Of a stretch of DNA of 64,000 nt, positions 36,952 through 45,595 are shown piece by piece; positions within the stretch are counted from its first letter, which is position 1; the number at the start of each line of letters is the position of its first letter. The notes under the pieces were generated by a model. That model was not told the DNA's origin. It did not search any database and saw only the letters and a program-made list of their open reading frames with translations. The translations under genes and the position numbers were made by a program. This DNA comes from Cyanobium sp. Aljojuca 7A6 (GTDB lineage: Bacteria; Cyanobacteriota; Cyanobacteriia; PCC-6307; Cyanobiaceae), in NCBI RefSeq assembly GCF_024346455.1, contig NZ_JAGQCY010000007.1:84631-148630 (forward strand), given 5' to 3'.

Positions 36952-37488
36952 ATGGCCAGCGGCCGCAGCCACGATCGCGCCACCCGACGGCTGGCCCTGC
37001 CGTTCGGGCTGCTCTGGTGGCCGGCCCTGGGGCCCGTGGGCGCGGCCGTCGCCGCCGGCGCCTTCCTGGTCGGCGGCCTCTGGCTCTCCCCCGATCTCGA
37101 CACCCACTCCAACGCCAGCCGCCGCTGGGGGCCGCTGCGGCTGCTGTGGTGGCCCTACCGCCGGTTGCTCAGCCACCGCTCCCTGTTCTCCCACAGCCCC
37201 CTGCTCGGCACGAGCCTGCGGCTTGGGTGGCTGGCGTTAATGGTGCTGGCGGCCTGTGCCGCCCTTGGGCCCCTGGGGGCCCCGCCGCCTGGCGACGTTC
37301 TGCAGCGGGGCCAGGAGCTCTGGCGCGCCCAGCGGCCCCTGCTGCTGACGGCCTTCGTGGGCCTGGAGGCCAGCAGCTGGCTGCACCTGCTCCAGGACGG
37401 CGATCCAATCCCCCGGTTGCCGCGCTTGTTGCGTCGCTTCAGCGGCAAGAGCCGTCGGCGCCGGAGGCCCGCTGGTCCTCGCCCTTGA
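36952..37488 (+). CDS. Putative metal-binding membrane protein (DUF2227)
   Basis: A 178-residue protein with hydrophobic segments (about residues 20-45, 90-110 and 140-152). The conserved polar core WLSPDLDTHSNASRRWGPLR and LLSHRSLFSHSP near residues 44-85 is the Asp/His-rich pattern of DUF2227. The C-terminus is very Arg-rich and enters a DNA region without a gene. Function unknown; divergent from tRNA-Val. Confidence 0.8.
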   Translation: MASGRSHDRATRRLALPFGLLWWPALGPVGAAVAAGAFLVGGLWLSPDLDTHSNASRRWGPLRLLWWPYRRLLSHRSLFSHSPLLGTSLRLGWLALMVLAACAALGPLGAPPPGDVLQRGQELWRAQRPLLLTAFVGLEASSWLHLLQDGDPIPRLPRLLRRFSGKSRRRRRPAGPRP

Positions 37489-37645
37489 GCCGCTCAAGGC
37501 TTGCTGGACGACTGGCGCGAATAGCGCCTCCGATGAACAGTGGGTCCGATTTAGCGGAGATAAGCTCCCACGACCAGAGATGGGGGTTGTTTGCCGATGA
37601 CACAGCCGCACCTATCCAGTTCTTCTGCTGCCTGAGCCCACCCCC

Positions 37646-38239
37646 ATGAACCAGGCCCTCACCACAGCCCGAAAACCACGGTTCACCTCGGCCTTTCAGT
37701 GATTGATGTCGGTGCATTGGTGGATGGCAGGCTTCTATCTGCTGTTGTTCATCGGCGGCGCCTTCATGGCCCAGCTGAGTCGGGAGGTGTCCTTTCGCGG
37801 CTCCCTTTACGACGTTCACAAGTCGATCGGCCTGCTCACCATCGCCCTGCTGCTTTGGCGGATCGTGGTACTGCTTCAGGTGTGGTGGAAGAAGTACACC
37901 CGGCACCTTCCTCGGCTCAGTCCGAAGTGGTGGCGCAACATGCTGCTGCATGCCTTGCTTTATGGCTTCATGGTGGTGGTTCCACTGGCCGGATTGCTGC
38001 TGTCCAATTCCTTCAAGGCAGGAAATGTTGCTTTCTTCGGCCTTGTGATTACCGATCTGTTTCCAGAGAACAAGGCGATGGTGGATGTGGGCCGCAGCCT
38101 GCACTTCTGGCTTTCTTATACCTTTCTCGCCTTCATCGTTCTGCACACCATCGCCCAGTGGCGAGTGGCGCAGGCCAACCTGCGCCGGCTGGGCGACACC
38201 ATCAAGCGCCTGCGCCCCTCCGATGTCGCTCCCAGCTGA
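37646..38239 (+). CDS. Cytochrome b561-like membrane protein with an in-frame TGA
   Basis: A four-helix b-type cytochrome of the prokaryotic b561 type. The first helix starts MSVHWWMAGFYLLLFIGG with a His next to the membrane; other His are in YDVHKSIG, ALLYG-proximal LLHALLYG, and FIVLHTIAQW. The conserved N-terminus starts at ATG 37646 (MNQALTTARKPRFTSAFQ), but codon 19 is TGA (37700-37702), where relatives would have an amino acid. The frame then continues open to 38239. Translation could restart at TTG 37703 or ATG 37706 and keep all four helices (about 177 residues). Confidence 0.7.
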
Positions 38240-38262
38240 GGCGCCCTGGGCGGGGCCCCGCT

Positions 38263-39363
38263 TCAGCAGCAGGAGCCGCTCGTTGCAGACGTCTTTGCGG
38301 GAGTGGCTGCCGCGGCTGGGTCAGCCGTCGTCGCCTCGGGCCCGCCGAACGGCAGGGCCGTGCCGCAGCCCTCAAACAATCCGTAGTGGCGGCTGAAATC
38401 GCCGATGAAGTCGAAGTGGGGCGCCAACCGGCTTTCGGCCAGCATGCGGAAGGTGTTGCCGCAGACCGGAAACACCCGGCCCGTCTCGATGCGGTGGTGC
38501 TTGTCGAAGGGCAGGGCGTCGGGGTGGCCGGCGATGCTGCCGCGGTAGATCACCGCCTGGCCGTGGTCCTCGCAGGCGTCCTCCAGCGCCTCGATATGGA
38601 ACAGGCGGTAGGTGGCGGAGAAGAAGCGGATCGCCCCGGTGCGCCCGGCCAGCTCCGGGTCGGTGATCTCCAGGGGGCGGTCGTCCACCAGGCGGGCATC
38701 GGCGAAGCCGGAGCACCGCGCCAGCCGCAGGAAGTCATTCCAGTAGAGGGCGCCGCTGAGGCACTCGCCGTGCAGCACCGGGTCGTGACGCAGGGCTTCG
38801 GGCACGCGCCGATCGGCGTAGACGTCGGCGAAGAAGAACTCGCCACCGGGCTTCAGCAGCCGCCGCACCCCGTTCAGCACCGCCAGCTTGTCGGGCGAAA
38901 GGTTGACCACGCAGTTGGAGATCACCAGATCGAAGCTGCCGGGCTCCAGGGGCAGGGCCTCCAGCTGCTCGATGCGGCCCTCCAGGAAGCGCACATTGGC
39001 GTAGCCGAACGCCTCGGCGTGGTGCTGGCTGTGGCGCCGGGCCACCTCCAGCTGCTCCGGCGTCATGTCGACGCCCACCACCTCACCGCCGGCCCCCACC
39101 AGCTGGGCCAGCAGATACACATCGCGGCCGCTGCCGCAACCCAGGTCGAGCACCCGCAGGCCCTCCAGCAACGGCGGCACCACCAGGCCGCAGCCGTAGT
39201 AGCGGCTGAGCACCTCGGGGTGCAGGCGGGCCAGCAGGGGGCGCAGGGGTGCGGGCACGCTGCTGGCATCACAGCAGGCGTTGGTGCGCAGGTCGGCGCT
39301 GCTGCTCAGGGTGGAGCCGTAGTACTCCTGAACGCTGCGGTGGAGGTCGGTGGCGCTGGTCAT
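38263..39363 (-). CDS. arsM: Arsenite S-adenosylmethyltransferase
   Basis: SAM-dependent methylation of As(III), 366 residues. The Rossmann motif I is LDLGCGSGRDVYLLAQ, near residue 72-87. The arsenic-binding Cys candidates are C30/C31 (NACCDAS), Cys in VISNCVVNLS (near 154) and HGECLSGALYW (near 200), as in ArsM. A second domain starts near 225. The C-terminus ends GSCC. ATG at 39363; upstream frame to 39570 rejected. In the same strand and 47 nt after the FAD protein. With ArsS, it forms the known arsenosugar pathway. Confidence 0.87.
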   Translation of the reverse strand: MTSATDLHRSVQEYYGSTLSSSADLRTNACCDASSVPAPLRPLLARLHPEVLSRYYGCGLVVPPLLEGLRVLDLGCGSGRDVYLLAQLVGAGGEVVGVDMTPEQLEVARRHSQHHAEAFGYANVRFLEGRIEQLEALPLEPGSFDLVISNCVVNLSPDKLAVLNGVRRLLKPGGEFFFADVYADRRVPEALRHDPVLHGECLSGALYWNDFLRLARCSGFADARLVDDRPLEITDPELAGRTGAIRFFSATYRLFHIEALEDACEDHGQAVIYRGSIAGHPDALPFDKHHRIETGRVFPVCGNTFRMLAESRLAPHFDFIGDFSRHYGLFEGCGTALPFGGPEATTADPAAAATPAKTSATSGSCC

Positions 39364-39410
39364 GGTGGGGGTTAAGGGGCGGGTGTGTCCTTGGTGCGGT
39401 GGGGTGGAGC

Positions 39411-41600
39411 TCAGCCCTGACGCCGCCAGGCGTGGTAGCGGCGCAGCCAGGGCAGCAGGTGCTGGGGCACCCGCTGCTTCTTCCAGACGCCGGCGGCGTA
39501 CTTGTTGGCCTCGGCCAGGGTGGGGTAAGCGTGGATCGTCCCGAAGATCTTGCCCAATCCCAGGCCCCACTTCATGGCCAGCACGATCTCAGCCAGCAGT
39601 TCGCCGGCGTGCTCTCCCACGATCGTGGCGCCGAGGATTTGGTCGCTGCCGGGTGAGGTGAGCACTTTCACGAACCCCTGCTCGACACTGTCCACGATGG
39701 CGCGATCGAGTTCGTGCAGGGGGAAGCGCGTCACCTCCACCGCCACCCCCTGGGCGGCCGCCTCGGCTTCGGTGAGCCCCACCGTGGCCACCTCCGGTTC
39801 GGTGAAGGTGGTGCGCGGGATGACGCGGTCGTCCACCTTGAAGGAGCGAAACTGGCCGAACAGGGCATTCACCGCGGCGTACCAGGCCTGGTGGGCCGCG
39901 GTGTGGGTGAACTGGAACGGCCCGGCCACATCACCGGCGGCGTAGATGTTCGGGTAGATCGTCTGCAGCAAGGCGTTGGTGGTGATCGTGGCGCCGGTTG
40001 GAATGCCCAGTTCCTCAAGGCCGTAGCCCTGCAGCCGGGCGCGGCGGCCCAGGGCGCAGAGCACGGCATCACAGGCGATCCGCTCCTGCCGCTCCCCCTG
40101 CCGCACCAGCACCGTCACCCCCCCGCCGGGGGAGAGATCCGGCTCGAAGCCAAGCACCTGGGTGCCGAGGAGCAGTCGGACGCCGTCGGCCTCCAGGCCC
40201 TGCTGCACCTCGGCGGCCACATCGGCGTCCTCCTTGCGCAGCAGGCGGTCGGTGCGCTGGATCTGGGTGATCGGCAGGCCCAGCTGGGCCAGGGCCTGGG
40301 CCAGTTCGCAGGCGATCGGCCCGCCCCCCAGCACCGCCAGCCGCGGCCGCTCCAGCGGGCAGTGGGCCAGCCAGCCCCAGACGGTTTCACTGGTCAGCAG
40401 GGGCACCGCCTCGCTCCCGGGCCAGTCGGGCCGCACCGGCTCGGCGCCAGTGGCCAGCACGATCGCCCTGGCCGTGAGCCGCTGTTCGGTGCCCGCGCCG
40501 GTGCGGATCGCCACGGTCCAGGGATCCAGCAGGCGGGCCTGGCCGCGCAGCACCTCCACCCCCAGGCCCTCGTAACGCGCGACGCTGTCATGGGGGGCCA
40601 CGGCCTCCACCTTGGCGGCCACCCGCGCCAGCACCTGACGCACGCTCAGCCGCGGTTCCATCGGCTCGAGTCCGTAGCGGTCGGCCCGTCGCAGGCGTGC
40701 CGCCAGCCGGGCCGAGCTGATCAGCGCCTTGCTGGGCACACAGCCGGTGTTGAGGCAGTCGCCGCCCATGGCGCTGCGTTCCACCAGCGTCACCCGCGCC
40801 TTCACCGTGGCGGCGATGTAGGAGGTCACCAATCCCGCCGCGCCGGCGCCGATCACGATCAGGTTGCGATCGAAGCGGCGTGGCCGTTGCCAGGGGCGGT
40901 AGAGCCGCCAGGTCTGCCAGCGGCCGATGGCCGCCTTGGCCAGCCAGGGGAACAGGGCCAGCAGCAGCAGGGACCCCAGCAGCGGCGGGCTGAGGATGCC
41001 GCCGAGCCCACGCAGCTGGCCCAGCTGGGTGCCGGCGTTCACGTACACGAACGTGCCGGGCAGCATGCCGATCTGGCTGGTGAGGTAGTAGCTGGCCGCC
41101 CGGATCGGCGTCAGCGCCATCAGCAGGTTCACCAGGAAGAAGGGGAACACCGGCGCCAGCCGAAGGCTGAGCAGGTAGAACACCCCATCGCGCGCCACGC
41201 CCGCCTCGATCGGCGCCAGCTGGCGGCCGAAGCGCCGCCGCACCAGATCGCGCAGCAGGGTGCGGGCCACCAGGAAGGCCAGCAGGGCGCCGATGCTGGA
41301 GGCGAACGACACCAGCAGGGTGCCCACCCCCGCCCCGAAGATCGCCCCGCCGGCCAGGGTGAGCACCGCGGCCCCCGGCAGCGACAGGGCCGCCACCAGC
41401 ACGTACAGCGCCACATAGGCGCCCCCCACCAGCAGGGGCGACTGCTGGCGCCGCTCCAGCAGGGCGCCATGGGCCCGCTGCAGGGCCTCCAGGGTGAGCT
41501 GGCGGTGCAGGCCGAGCCCGAAGAACAGGGCCACCACCAGGGCGATGGCGGTGAGCAGCAGCAGCTGGCGCCAGCGGGAAGGCGAGGGGGGTGGGGGCAT
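39411..41600 (-). CDS. TVP38/DedA-type membrane domain fused to a flavoprotein disulfide reductase
   Basis: A 729-residue fusion. Residues about 1-225 have six hydrophobic segments with the SNARE-associated/TVP38 motif FGAGVGTLLVSFASSIGALLAFL, including the RxxxF-type region. From about 245 there is a class I pyridine nucleotide-disulfide oxidoreductase: FAD motif VIGAGAAGLV, redox pair GGDCLNTGCVPSKAL (C-x4-C), an NAD-binding LGGGPIACELAQAL and a C-terminal dimer domain. It resembles mercuric reductase/dihydrolipoamide dehydrogenase. It sits 5' of arsM; a role in thiol or arsenical redox is inferred. Fusions of this kind occur in many bacteria. Confidence 0.85.
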   Translation of the reverse strand: MPPPPSPSRWRQLLLLTAIALVVALFFGLGLHRQLTLEALQRAHGALLERRQQSPLLVGGAYVALYVLVAALSLPGAAVLTLAGGAIFGAGVGTLLVSFASSIGALLAFLVARTLLRDLVRRRFGRQLAPIEAGVARDGVFYLLSLRLAPVFPFFLVNLLMALTPIRAASYYLTSQIGMLPGTFVYVNAGTQLGQLRGLGGILSPPLLGSLLLLALFPWLAKAAIGRWQTWRLYRPWQRPRRFDRNLIVIGAGAAGLVTSYIAATVKARVTLVERSAMGGDCLNTGCVPSKALISSARLAARLRRADRYGLEPMEPRLSVRQVLARVAAKVEAVAPHDSVARYEGLGVEVLRGQARLLDPWTVAIRTGAGTEQRLTARAIVLATGAEPVRPDWPGSEAVPLLTSETVWGWLAHCPLERPRLAVLGGGPIACELAQALAQLGLPITQIQRTDRLLRKEDADVAAEVQQGLEADGVRLLLGTQVLGFEPDLSPGGGVTVLVRQGERQERIACDAVLCALGRRARLQGYGLEELGIPTGATITTNALLQTIYPNIYAAGDVAGPFQFTHTAAHQAWYAAVNALFGQFRSFKVDDRVIPRTTFTEPEVATVGLTEAEAAAQGVAVEVTRFPLHELDRAIVDSVEQGFVKVLTSPGSDQILGATIVGEHAGELLAEIVLAMKWGLGLGKIFGTIHAYPTLAEANKYAAGVWKKQRVPQHLLPWLRRYHAWRRQG

Positions 41601-41688
41601 GCAACAGGGGCGTCTGAACAGCTACCGGCGAAGCTCCGCGGCGGATTGCCCGGCAGGCTGAGGGGGCTGTTGCGCTCTGCGTTCGCCC

Positions 41689-43641
41689 ATGACTCTGGAG
41701 GCCATTCAGGTGGTGATCCCGGTGCGCAATGAGGAGAGCACCCTGGCCCATGTGATCGGCCAGCTGCAGGCCCAGGGGCTGCGCCGCATCCGGGTCGTCG
41801 ACAACGGCAGCAGCGATCGCAGTGTGGCCATCGCCCGGCAGCTGGAGGCGGAGGTGATCAGCGAACCCCGTCCCGGCTACGGCCGGGCCTGCTGGGCCGG
41901 CTGCCTCAACCTCGACCCCGCGGTGCAGTGGCTGATGTTCTGCGACGGCGACGGTGGCGATCCCATCGAGGAGCTGCCCCGCTTCCTGGCGCTCCTGCCC
42001 GACCACGACCTGCTCCTGGGTGATCGCACCGCCACGGCCGTGGGGCGCGCCTCGCTCACGCCCCTGCAGCAGGGGGGCAACCGGCTGGCCACCACGCTGA
42101 TCGGCCTGGGCTGGGGCTTCCGCTACCGCGACATGGGTCCGCTGCGCCTGGTGCGGCGCGAGGCCTTCGACGCCATGGCCATGGCCGACCGCGGCTACGG
42201 CTGGACCCTGGAGATGCAGGTGCGGGCGGTCGAGCTGGGCCTGCGCATCCGGGAGGTTCCCATCGCCCACCGCCCGCGCCTGGCGGGCGACTCGAAGATT
42301 TCAGGACGCCCGGGGGCGAGCCTCCGGGCCGGCAGCGTGATCCTGTTCACGCTGGGCCTGTTGTGGCTGCGGCGGCTGCAGCTGCCGGCCAGTGCCCTGC
42401 TGCTGATCGTCGGGGCGCTGCTGATGCAGCCCCACGGCCATGTGTTCGAGCCCGCCCATCTGCTGCCGTTCTGGCTGGCGGCCGCGGTGATGGGGCTGGG
42501 TTTCGCCCTGTCCTGGTCGCTGCCCACCATCCCCCGCGCCCTGTTCTGGGCCGTGGCGGTGCTGACGCGGCTGGCCCTGCTGGCCATGGAGCCCGGTGAT
42601 GACATCTGGCGGTACCTCTGGGAGGGGGGGATCCAGCTGCAGGGGTTCAATCCCTATCGCCTGGCACCGGACGCCGCGGTGCTGGAGGGGTTGCGCACGC
42701 CCTGGTGGTCGTTGATCAACCACCCCGACACCACCGCCATCTATCCGCCGCTGGCGCAGCTGCTGTTCCAGCTGCATGCCGCCGTGGCCCAGCAGGTGCT
42801 GCTGTTCAAGCTCTCGTTCACGGCCGCCGACCTGGCGATCTGCGCGCTGTTGGCGGCCCGTTTCGGCGCGGCACGTACGGCGCTCTACGCCTGGAATCCG
42901 CTGGTGATCTACAGCATCAGCGGCGGCGGCCATTACGACAGCTGGTTCCTGTTGCCGCTGGTGGCCGCCTGGCTGCTGGCTGAGCGGGACCCCCCGCCCC
43001 AGGGTCGCCGCCCCCAGGCCTGGGTCGACCTGTTGCTGGGGCTGAGCGTGGCCCTGAAGTGGATCACCCTGCCGCTGCTGCTGCAGCGAGCCTGGAGCCG
43101 CTGGTGGCAGTTTCGGCGGCCCGGGCCCATGCTCAGCACCCTGCTGCTGGGGCTGGCGCCGCTGCTGCTGGGGGCCTCCCTGTTCTGCGGCCTGCGCAGC
43201 TGCCCGCTGCTGCCCACCGGCTCCACCTTCATCCGCCACGGCCGCAGCGCCGAGTGGTTGCCGCATTGGATCGGCCAGCTCTGGCCCTGGACCCTGCAGA
43301 CCAATGCCGTGCATGGGCTGCTGCTGCTCCTGGCGCTGGCGGTGCTGCTCCCCACCAGCGCCCGGCTGGGCGTTTTCGCCTGGCGCTACCTGGTGGTGGT
43401 GCTGCTGCTCTCCCCGGTGGTGCACGCCTGGTACTTCATCTGGCTGATGCCCTTCGCCGTGCCCAGCCAGAACTGGGGGGCGCGGCTGGTGAGCCTCTCC
43501 GCGTTTGTGTATTTCGTGCTGCCCTCGCGGGTGCCCAACTGGCAGCTCACGACCCCGGAACGGCTGCTGCTCTGGTTGCCCCTGCTGCTGGGGCTGCTGC
43601 TCAGCGCCCGCGGTCGAACCGAATCGCCCGCTCGCCGGTAA
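41689..43641 (+). CDS. GT2 glycosyltransferase fused to a multi-span GT-C-like domain
   Basis: A 650-residue fusion. Residues about 1-210 are a GT-A fold family 2 transferase: VVIPVRNEESTLAHVI, VVDNGSSDRS and GRACWAGCLN, with the DXD-like CDGDGGDP near residue 85. From 218 to 650 about ten to twelve membrane segments follow. A loop GDDIWRYLWEGGIQLQGFNPY carries acidic residues typical of GT-C (lipid-linked sugar) enzymes. Substrates unknown. It is divergent from the FAD fusion, with 88 nt between, and 25 nt before the DUF547 gene. Glycosyltransferases of this sort are found around ArsS-like radical SAM genes. Confidence 0.82.
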   Translation: MTLEAIQVVIPVRNEESTLAHVIGQLQAQGLRRIRVVDNGSSDRSVAIARQLEAEVISEPRPGYGRACWAGCLNLDPAVQWLMFCDGDGGDPIEELPRFLALLPDHDLLLGDRTATAVGRASLTPLQQGGNRLATTLIGLGWGFRYRDMGPLRLVRREAFDAMAMADRGYGWTLEMQVRAVELGLRIREVPIAHRPRLAGDSKISGRPGASLRAGSVILFTLGLLWLRRLQLPASALLLIVGALLMQPHGHVFEPAHLLPFWLAAAVMGLGFALSWSLPTIPRALFWAVAVLTRLALLAMEPGDDIWRYLWEGGIQLQGFNPYRLAPDAAVLEGLRTPWWSLINHPDTTAIYPPLAQLLFQLHAAVAQQVLLFKLSFTAADLAICALLAARFGAARTALYAWNPLVIYSISGGGHYDSWFLLPLVAAWLLAERDPPPQGRRPQAWVDLLLGLSVALKWITLPLLLQRAWSRWWQFRRPGPMLSTLLLGLAPLLLGASLFCGLRSCPLLPTGSTFIRHGRSAEWLPHWIGQLWPWTLQTNAVHGLLLLLALAVLLPTSARLGVFAWRYLVVVLLLSPVVHAWYFIWLMPFAVPSQNWGARLVSLSAFVYFVLPSRVPNWQLTTPERLLLWLPLLLGLLLSARGRTESPARR

Positions 43642-43666
43642 ACAGCGTGTCTGCTTTCGCCCTGCC

Positions 43667-44536
43667 ATGGTTCCCGTCCGTTCACGCACCCCGTTGCTCC
43701 TGGTCTGCGGCCTGGTGCTGATCACCGCCACGGGCTGCGGCCGCGGGCCGGCCACGCCATTGATGGCTGGCGACGCCAGCCGCCCCTCGCTGGCGGCCGT
43801 GGCCCCCCAGCCCCCCCTCGATCCAGCCCCCTTCAACGCGGTGCTGCGGTCGGTGGTGGATGGGCGGGGCCTGGTGGATTACGCCGCCCTGCAACGGGAT
43901 CCGGCCCAGCTCGATCGCTATCTCGAGGCGCTGGGCGCTCTGGCGCCCGAGCGCTTCGCCTCCTGGTCGGAAGCCGAGCAGATCGCCGTCCTGATCAACG
44001 CCTACAACGGCTTCACCCTGCGCGCGATCATTGAAAACGATCCGATCCGGCCCAGCATCAAGGCCATCCCCGGTGTGTGGAAGTTCCGCCGCCACCAGCT
44101 GATGGGCCGTGGCCTCACCCTCGATGCGATCGAGCACGAGATCCTGCGGCGCGAGTACAACGAGCCCCGCATCCACGCGGCCCTGGTGTGCGCCGCCATC
44201 AGCTGCCCGCCGTTGCGGCAGGAGGCCTTCACGGGGGCGGCGCTGGAGCGGCAACTGGAGGATCAGACCACCCGCTGGCTGGCCAGCCCCGTGGGCCTGA
44301 AGATCGACCGGGCCGCCGGAACGGTGCAGCTCTCCCAGATCTTTCAGTGGTTCGCCGAGGACTGGCCGCGCGCCGATCCGCAGGCGGCGGCCGTGCCGGG
44401 CCACCAGAAGCAGAGTGCCGTGCTGCGCTTCGTCGCCCGCTACGTCCCCGCCCAGGAGCGGGCGCTGATCCTGGGCGGCGATTTTCGCCTCTCCTACCTC
44501 CCCTACAACTGGGACCTGAATCGCCAGAGCCGCTGA
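43667..44536 (+). CDS. DUF547 lipoprotein
   Basis: A 289-residue protein with a lipoprotein signal (hydrophobic residues about 8-23 and lipobox ATGC, Cys near 24). DUF547 follows: LVDYAALQRDPAQLDRYL near 68, INAYNGFTLRAIIEN near 112, and ALVCAAISCPPLRQEAF near 170, the latter with conserved Cys. The C-terminus has SYLPYNWDLN. Function unknown; the family is frequent in the neighbourhood of ArsS-type radical SAM genes. Same strand as the GT fusion and converges on ArsS with 15 nt between. Confidence 0.84.
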   Translation: MVPVRSRTPLLLVCGLVLITATGCGRGPATPLMAGDASRPSLAAVAPQPPLDPAPFNAVLRSVVDGRGLVDYAALQRDPAQLDRYLEALGALAPERFASWSEAEQIAVLINAYNGFTLRAIIENDPIRPSIKAIPGVWKFRRHQLMGRGLTLDAIEHEILRREYNEPRIHAALVCAAISCPPLRQEAFTGAALERQLEDQTTRWLASPVGLKIDRAAGTVQLSQIFQWFAEDWPRADPQAAAVPGHQKQSAVLRFVARYVPAQERALILGGDFRLSYLPYNWDLNRQSR

Positions 44537-44551
44537 GCGGCCCAGGGGGCT

Positions 44552-45526
44552 TCAGCTCAGGGCGCCCCCACAGCTGGAGCCGGCGCCGGCGCTGCAGCCG
44601 AAACAGTGATCCGCCACGGCGATCGGCTCACCATCGGGGTCCTGCTCCAGCAACTGGCGCAGGTGGGCCCGGGGTCTGCCCTGGCCGATGGGCAAGCCGA
44701 GCATCTGGTTGAAGTCGCAGTCGAACAGGAAGCCCTGCCAGTCGACGCTGAGGGTGGAGCGGCACATCACCTGGGCCAGGTTGGCCGGGTTGTGGTGCTG
44801 GCGCAGCAGGGCCATGTAGCCCTCCAGCTGCCCCTGCTGGCGCAGCACCGCCGCGAAGCGCTGGATGGGCATGTTGGTGATTGTGAACAGCCGGTTGAAG
44901 CGGAGGCCGAAGCGATCGGCCAGCTCGCGCCGGTAGTCGGCCTCCAGGGCGGCCTGGGGGGGCGGCAGTTGCGGTCCCTGGGGGTTGTAGACCAGATCCA
45001 GCTCCAGGCCTGAGTTGACGTCGCCGTAGCCGAGGGCGTTGAGCTGGCGCAGGCCAGAAAGGCTGCGCTCGAACACCCCATCGCCGCGCTGCCGGTCAAC
45101 GTTGTCGGCGCTGTAGCAGGGCAGGGAGGCCACCACCTTCACCCCCTGCTGGGCCAGGAACGCGGCCAGGTCCTCCTGGCCGGGCTCACTGAGGATGGTG
45201 AGGTTGCAGCGGTCGATCACCGCCACCCCCAGCCCTCGGGCCTGGCGCACCAGGTCGCGGAAGCCGGGATGCAGCTCCGGCGCGCCACCGGTGAGATCGA
45301 GGCTGGTGAGGCCCCGGGCCTGCAGCACCGCCGGCACCAGGGCGATGGTCTGGGGATCCATCATCTCGGTGCGGCTGGGGCCGGCGTTGACGTGGCAGTG
45401 GCTGCAGCTCTGGTTGCAGCGATAGCCCAGGTTCACCTGCAGGGTCTCGAGCCGGCCGCGGCGCAGGGCCGGGAACGGCGGGGCCAGGGTGATGGTGGTG
45501 GAGCCGTTCGGATCGGCGACGCCCAT
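44552..45526 (-). CDS. arsS: Arsenosugar biosynthesis radical SAM protein ArsS
   Basis: A 324-residue radical SAM enzyme with the 4Fe-4S site CNQSCSHC (C-x3-C-x2-C, near residues 33-40). GGAPELHPGF is the typical GGEP-type loop. A Cys-rich C-terminus (HCFGCSAGAGSSCGGAL) marks the ArsS/rSAM-Cys-rich family; in some species the corresponding site carries selenocysteine, not here. In Synechocystis, ArsS adds the deoxyadenosyl group to methylated arsenic made by ArsM. It lies 7 kb from arsM in the same locus. Confidence 0.88.
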   Translation of the reverse strand: MGVADPNGSTTITLAPPFPALRRGRLETLQVNLGYRCNQSCSHCHVNAGPSRTEMMDPQTIALVPAVLQARGLTSLDLTGGAPELHPGFRDLVRQARGLGVAVIDRCNLTILSEPGQEDLAAFLAQQGVKVVASLPCYSADNVDRQRGDGVFERSLSGLRQLNALGYGDVNSGLELDLVYNPQGPQLPPPQAALEADYRRELADRFGLRFNRLFTITNMPIQRFAAVLRQQGQLEGYMALLRQHHNPANLAQVMCRSTLSVDWQGFLFDCDFNQMLGLPIGQGRPRAHLRQLLEQDPDGEPIAVADHCFGCSAGAGSSCGGALS

Positions 45527-45595
45527 GGATGGAGGGGATGGATATCGGGGGTACCGGCCGGGCGGCGAATCGGATGGGCCGCCAGGCCGGGCGGC

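Noticed and set aside
39714..41732. 672-codon open frame on the plus strand
   Set aside because: Antisense to the FAD fusion gene; low-complexity His/Gln/Gly composition.
42301..43836. 511-codon open frame on the minus strand
   Set aside because: Antisense to the glycosyltransferase fusion; Gln/Gly/Pro-rich with no motif.
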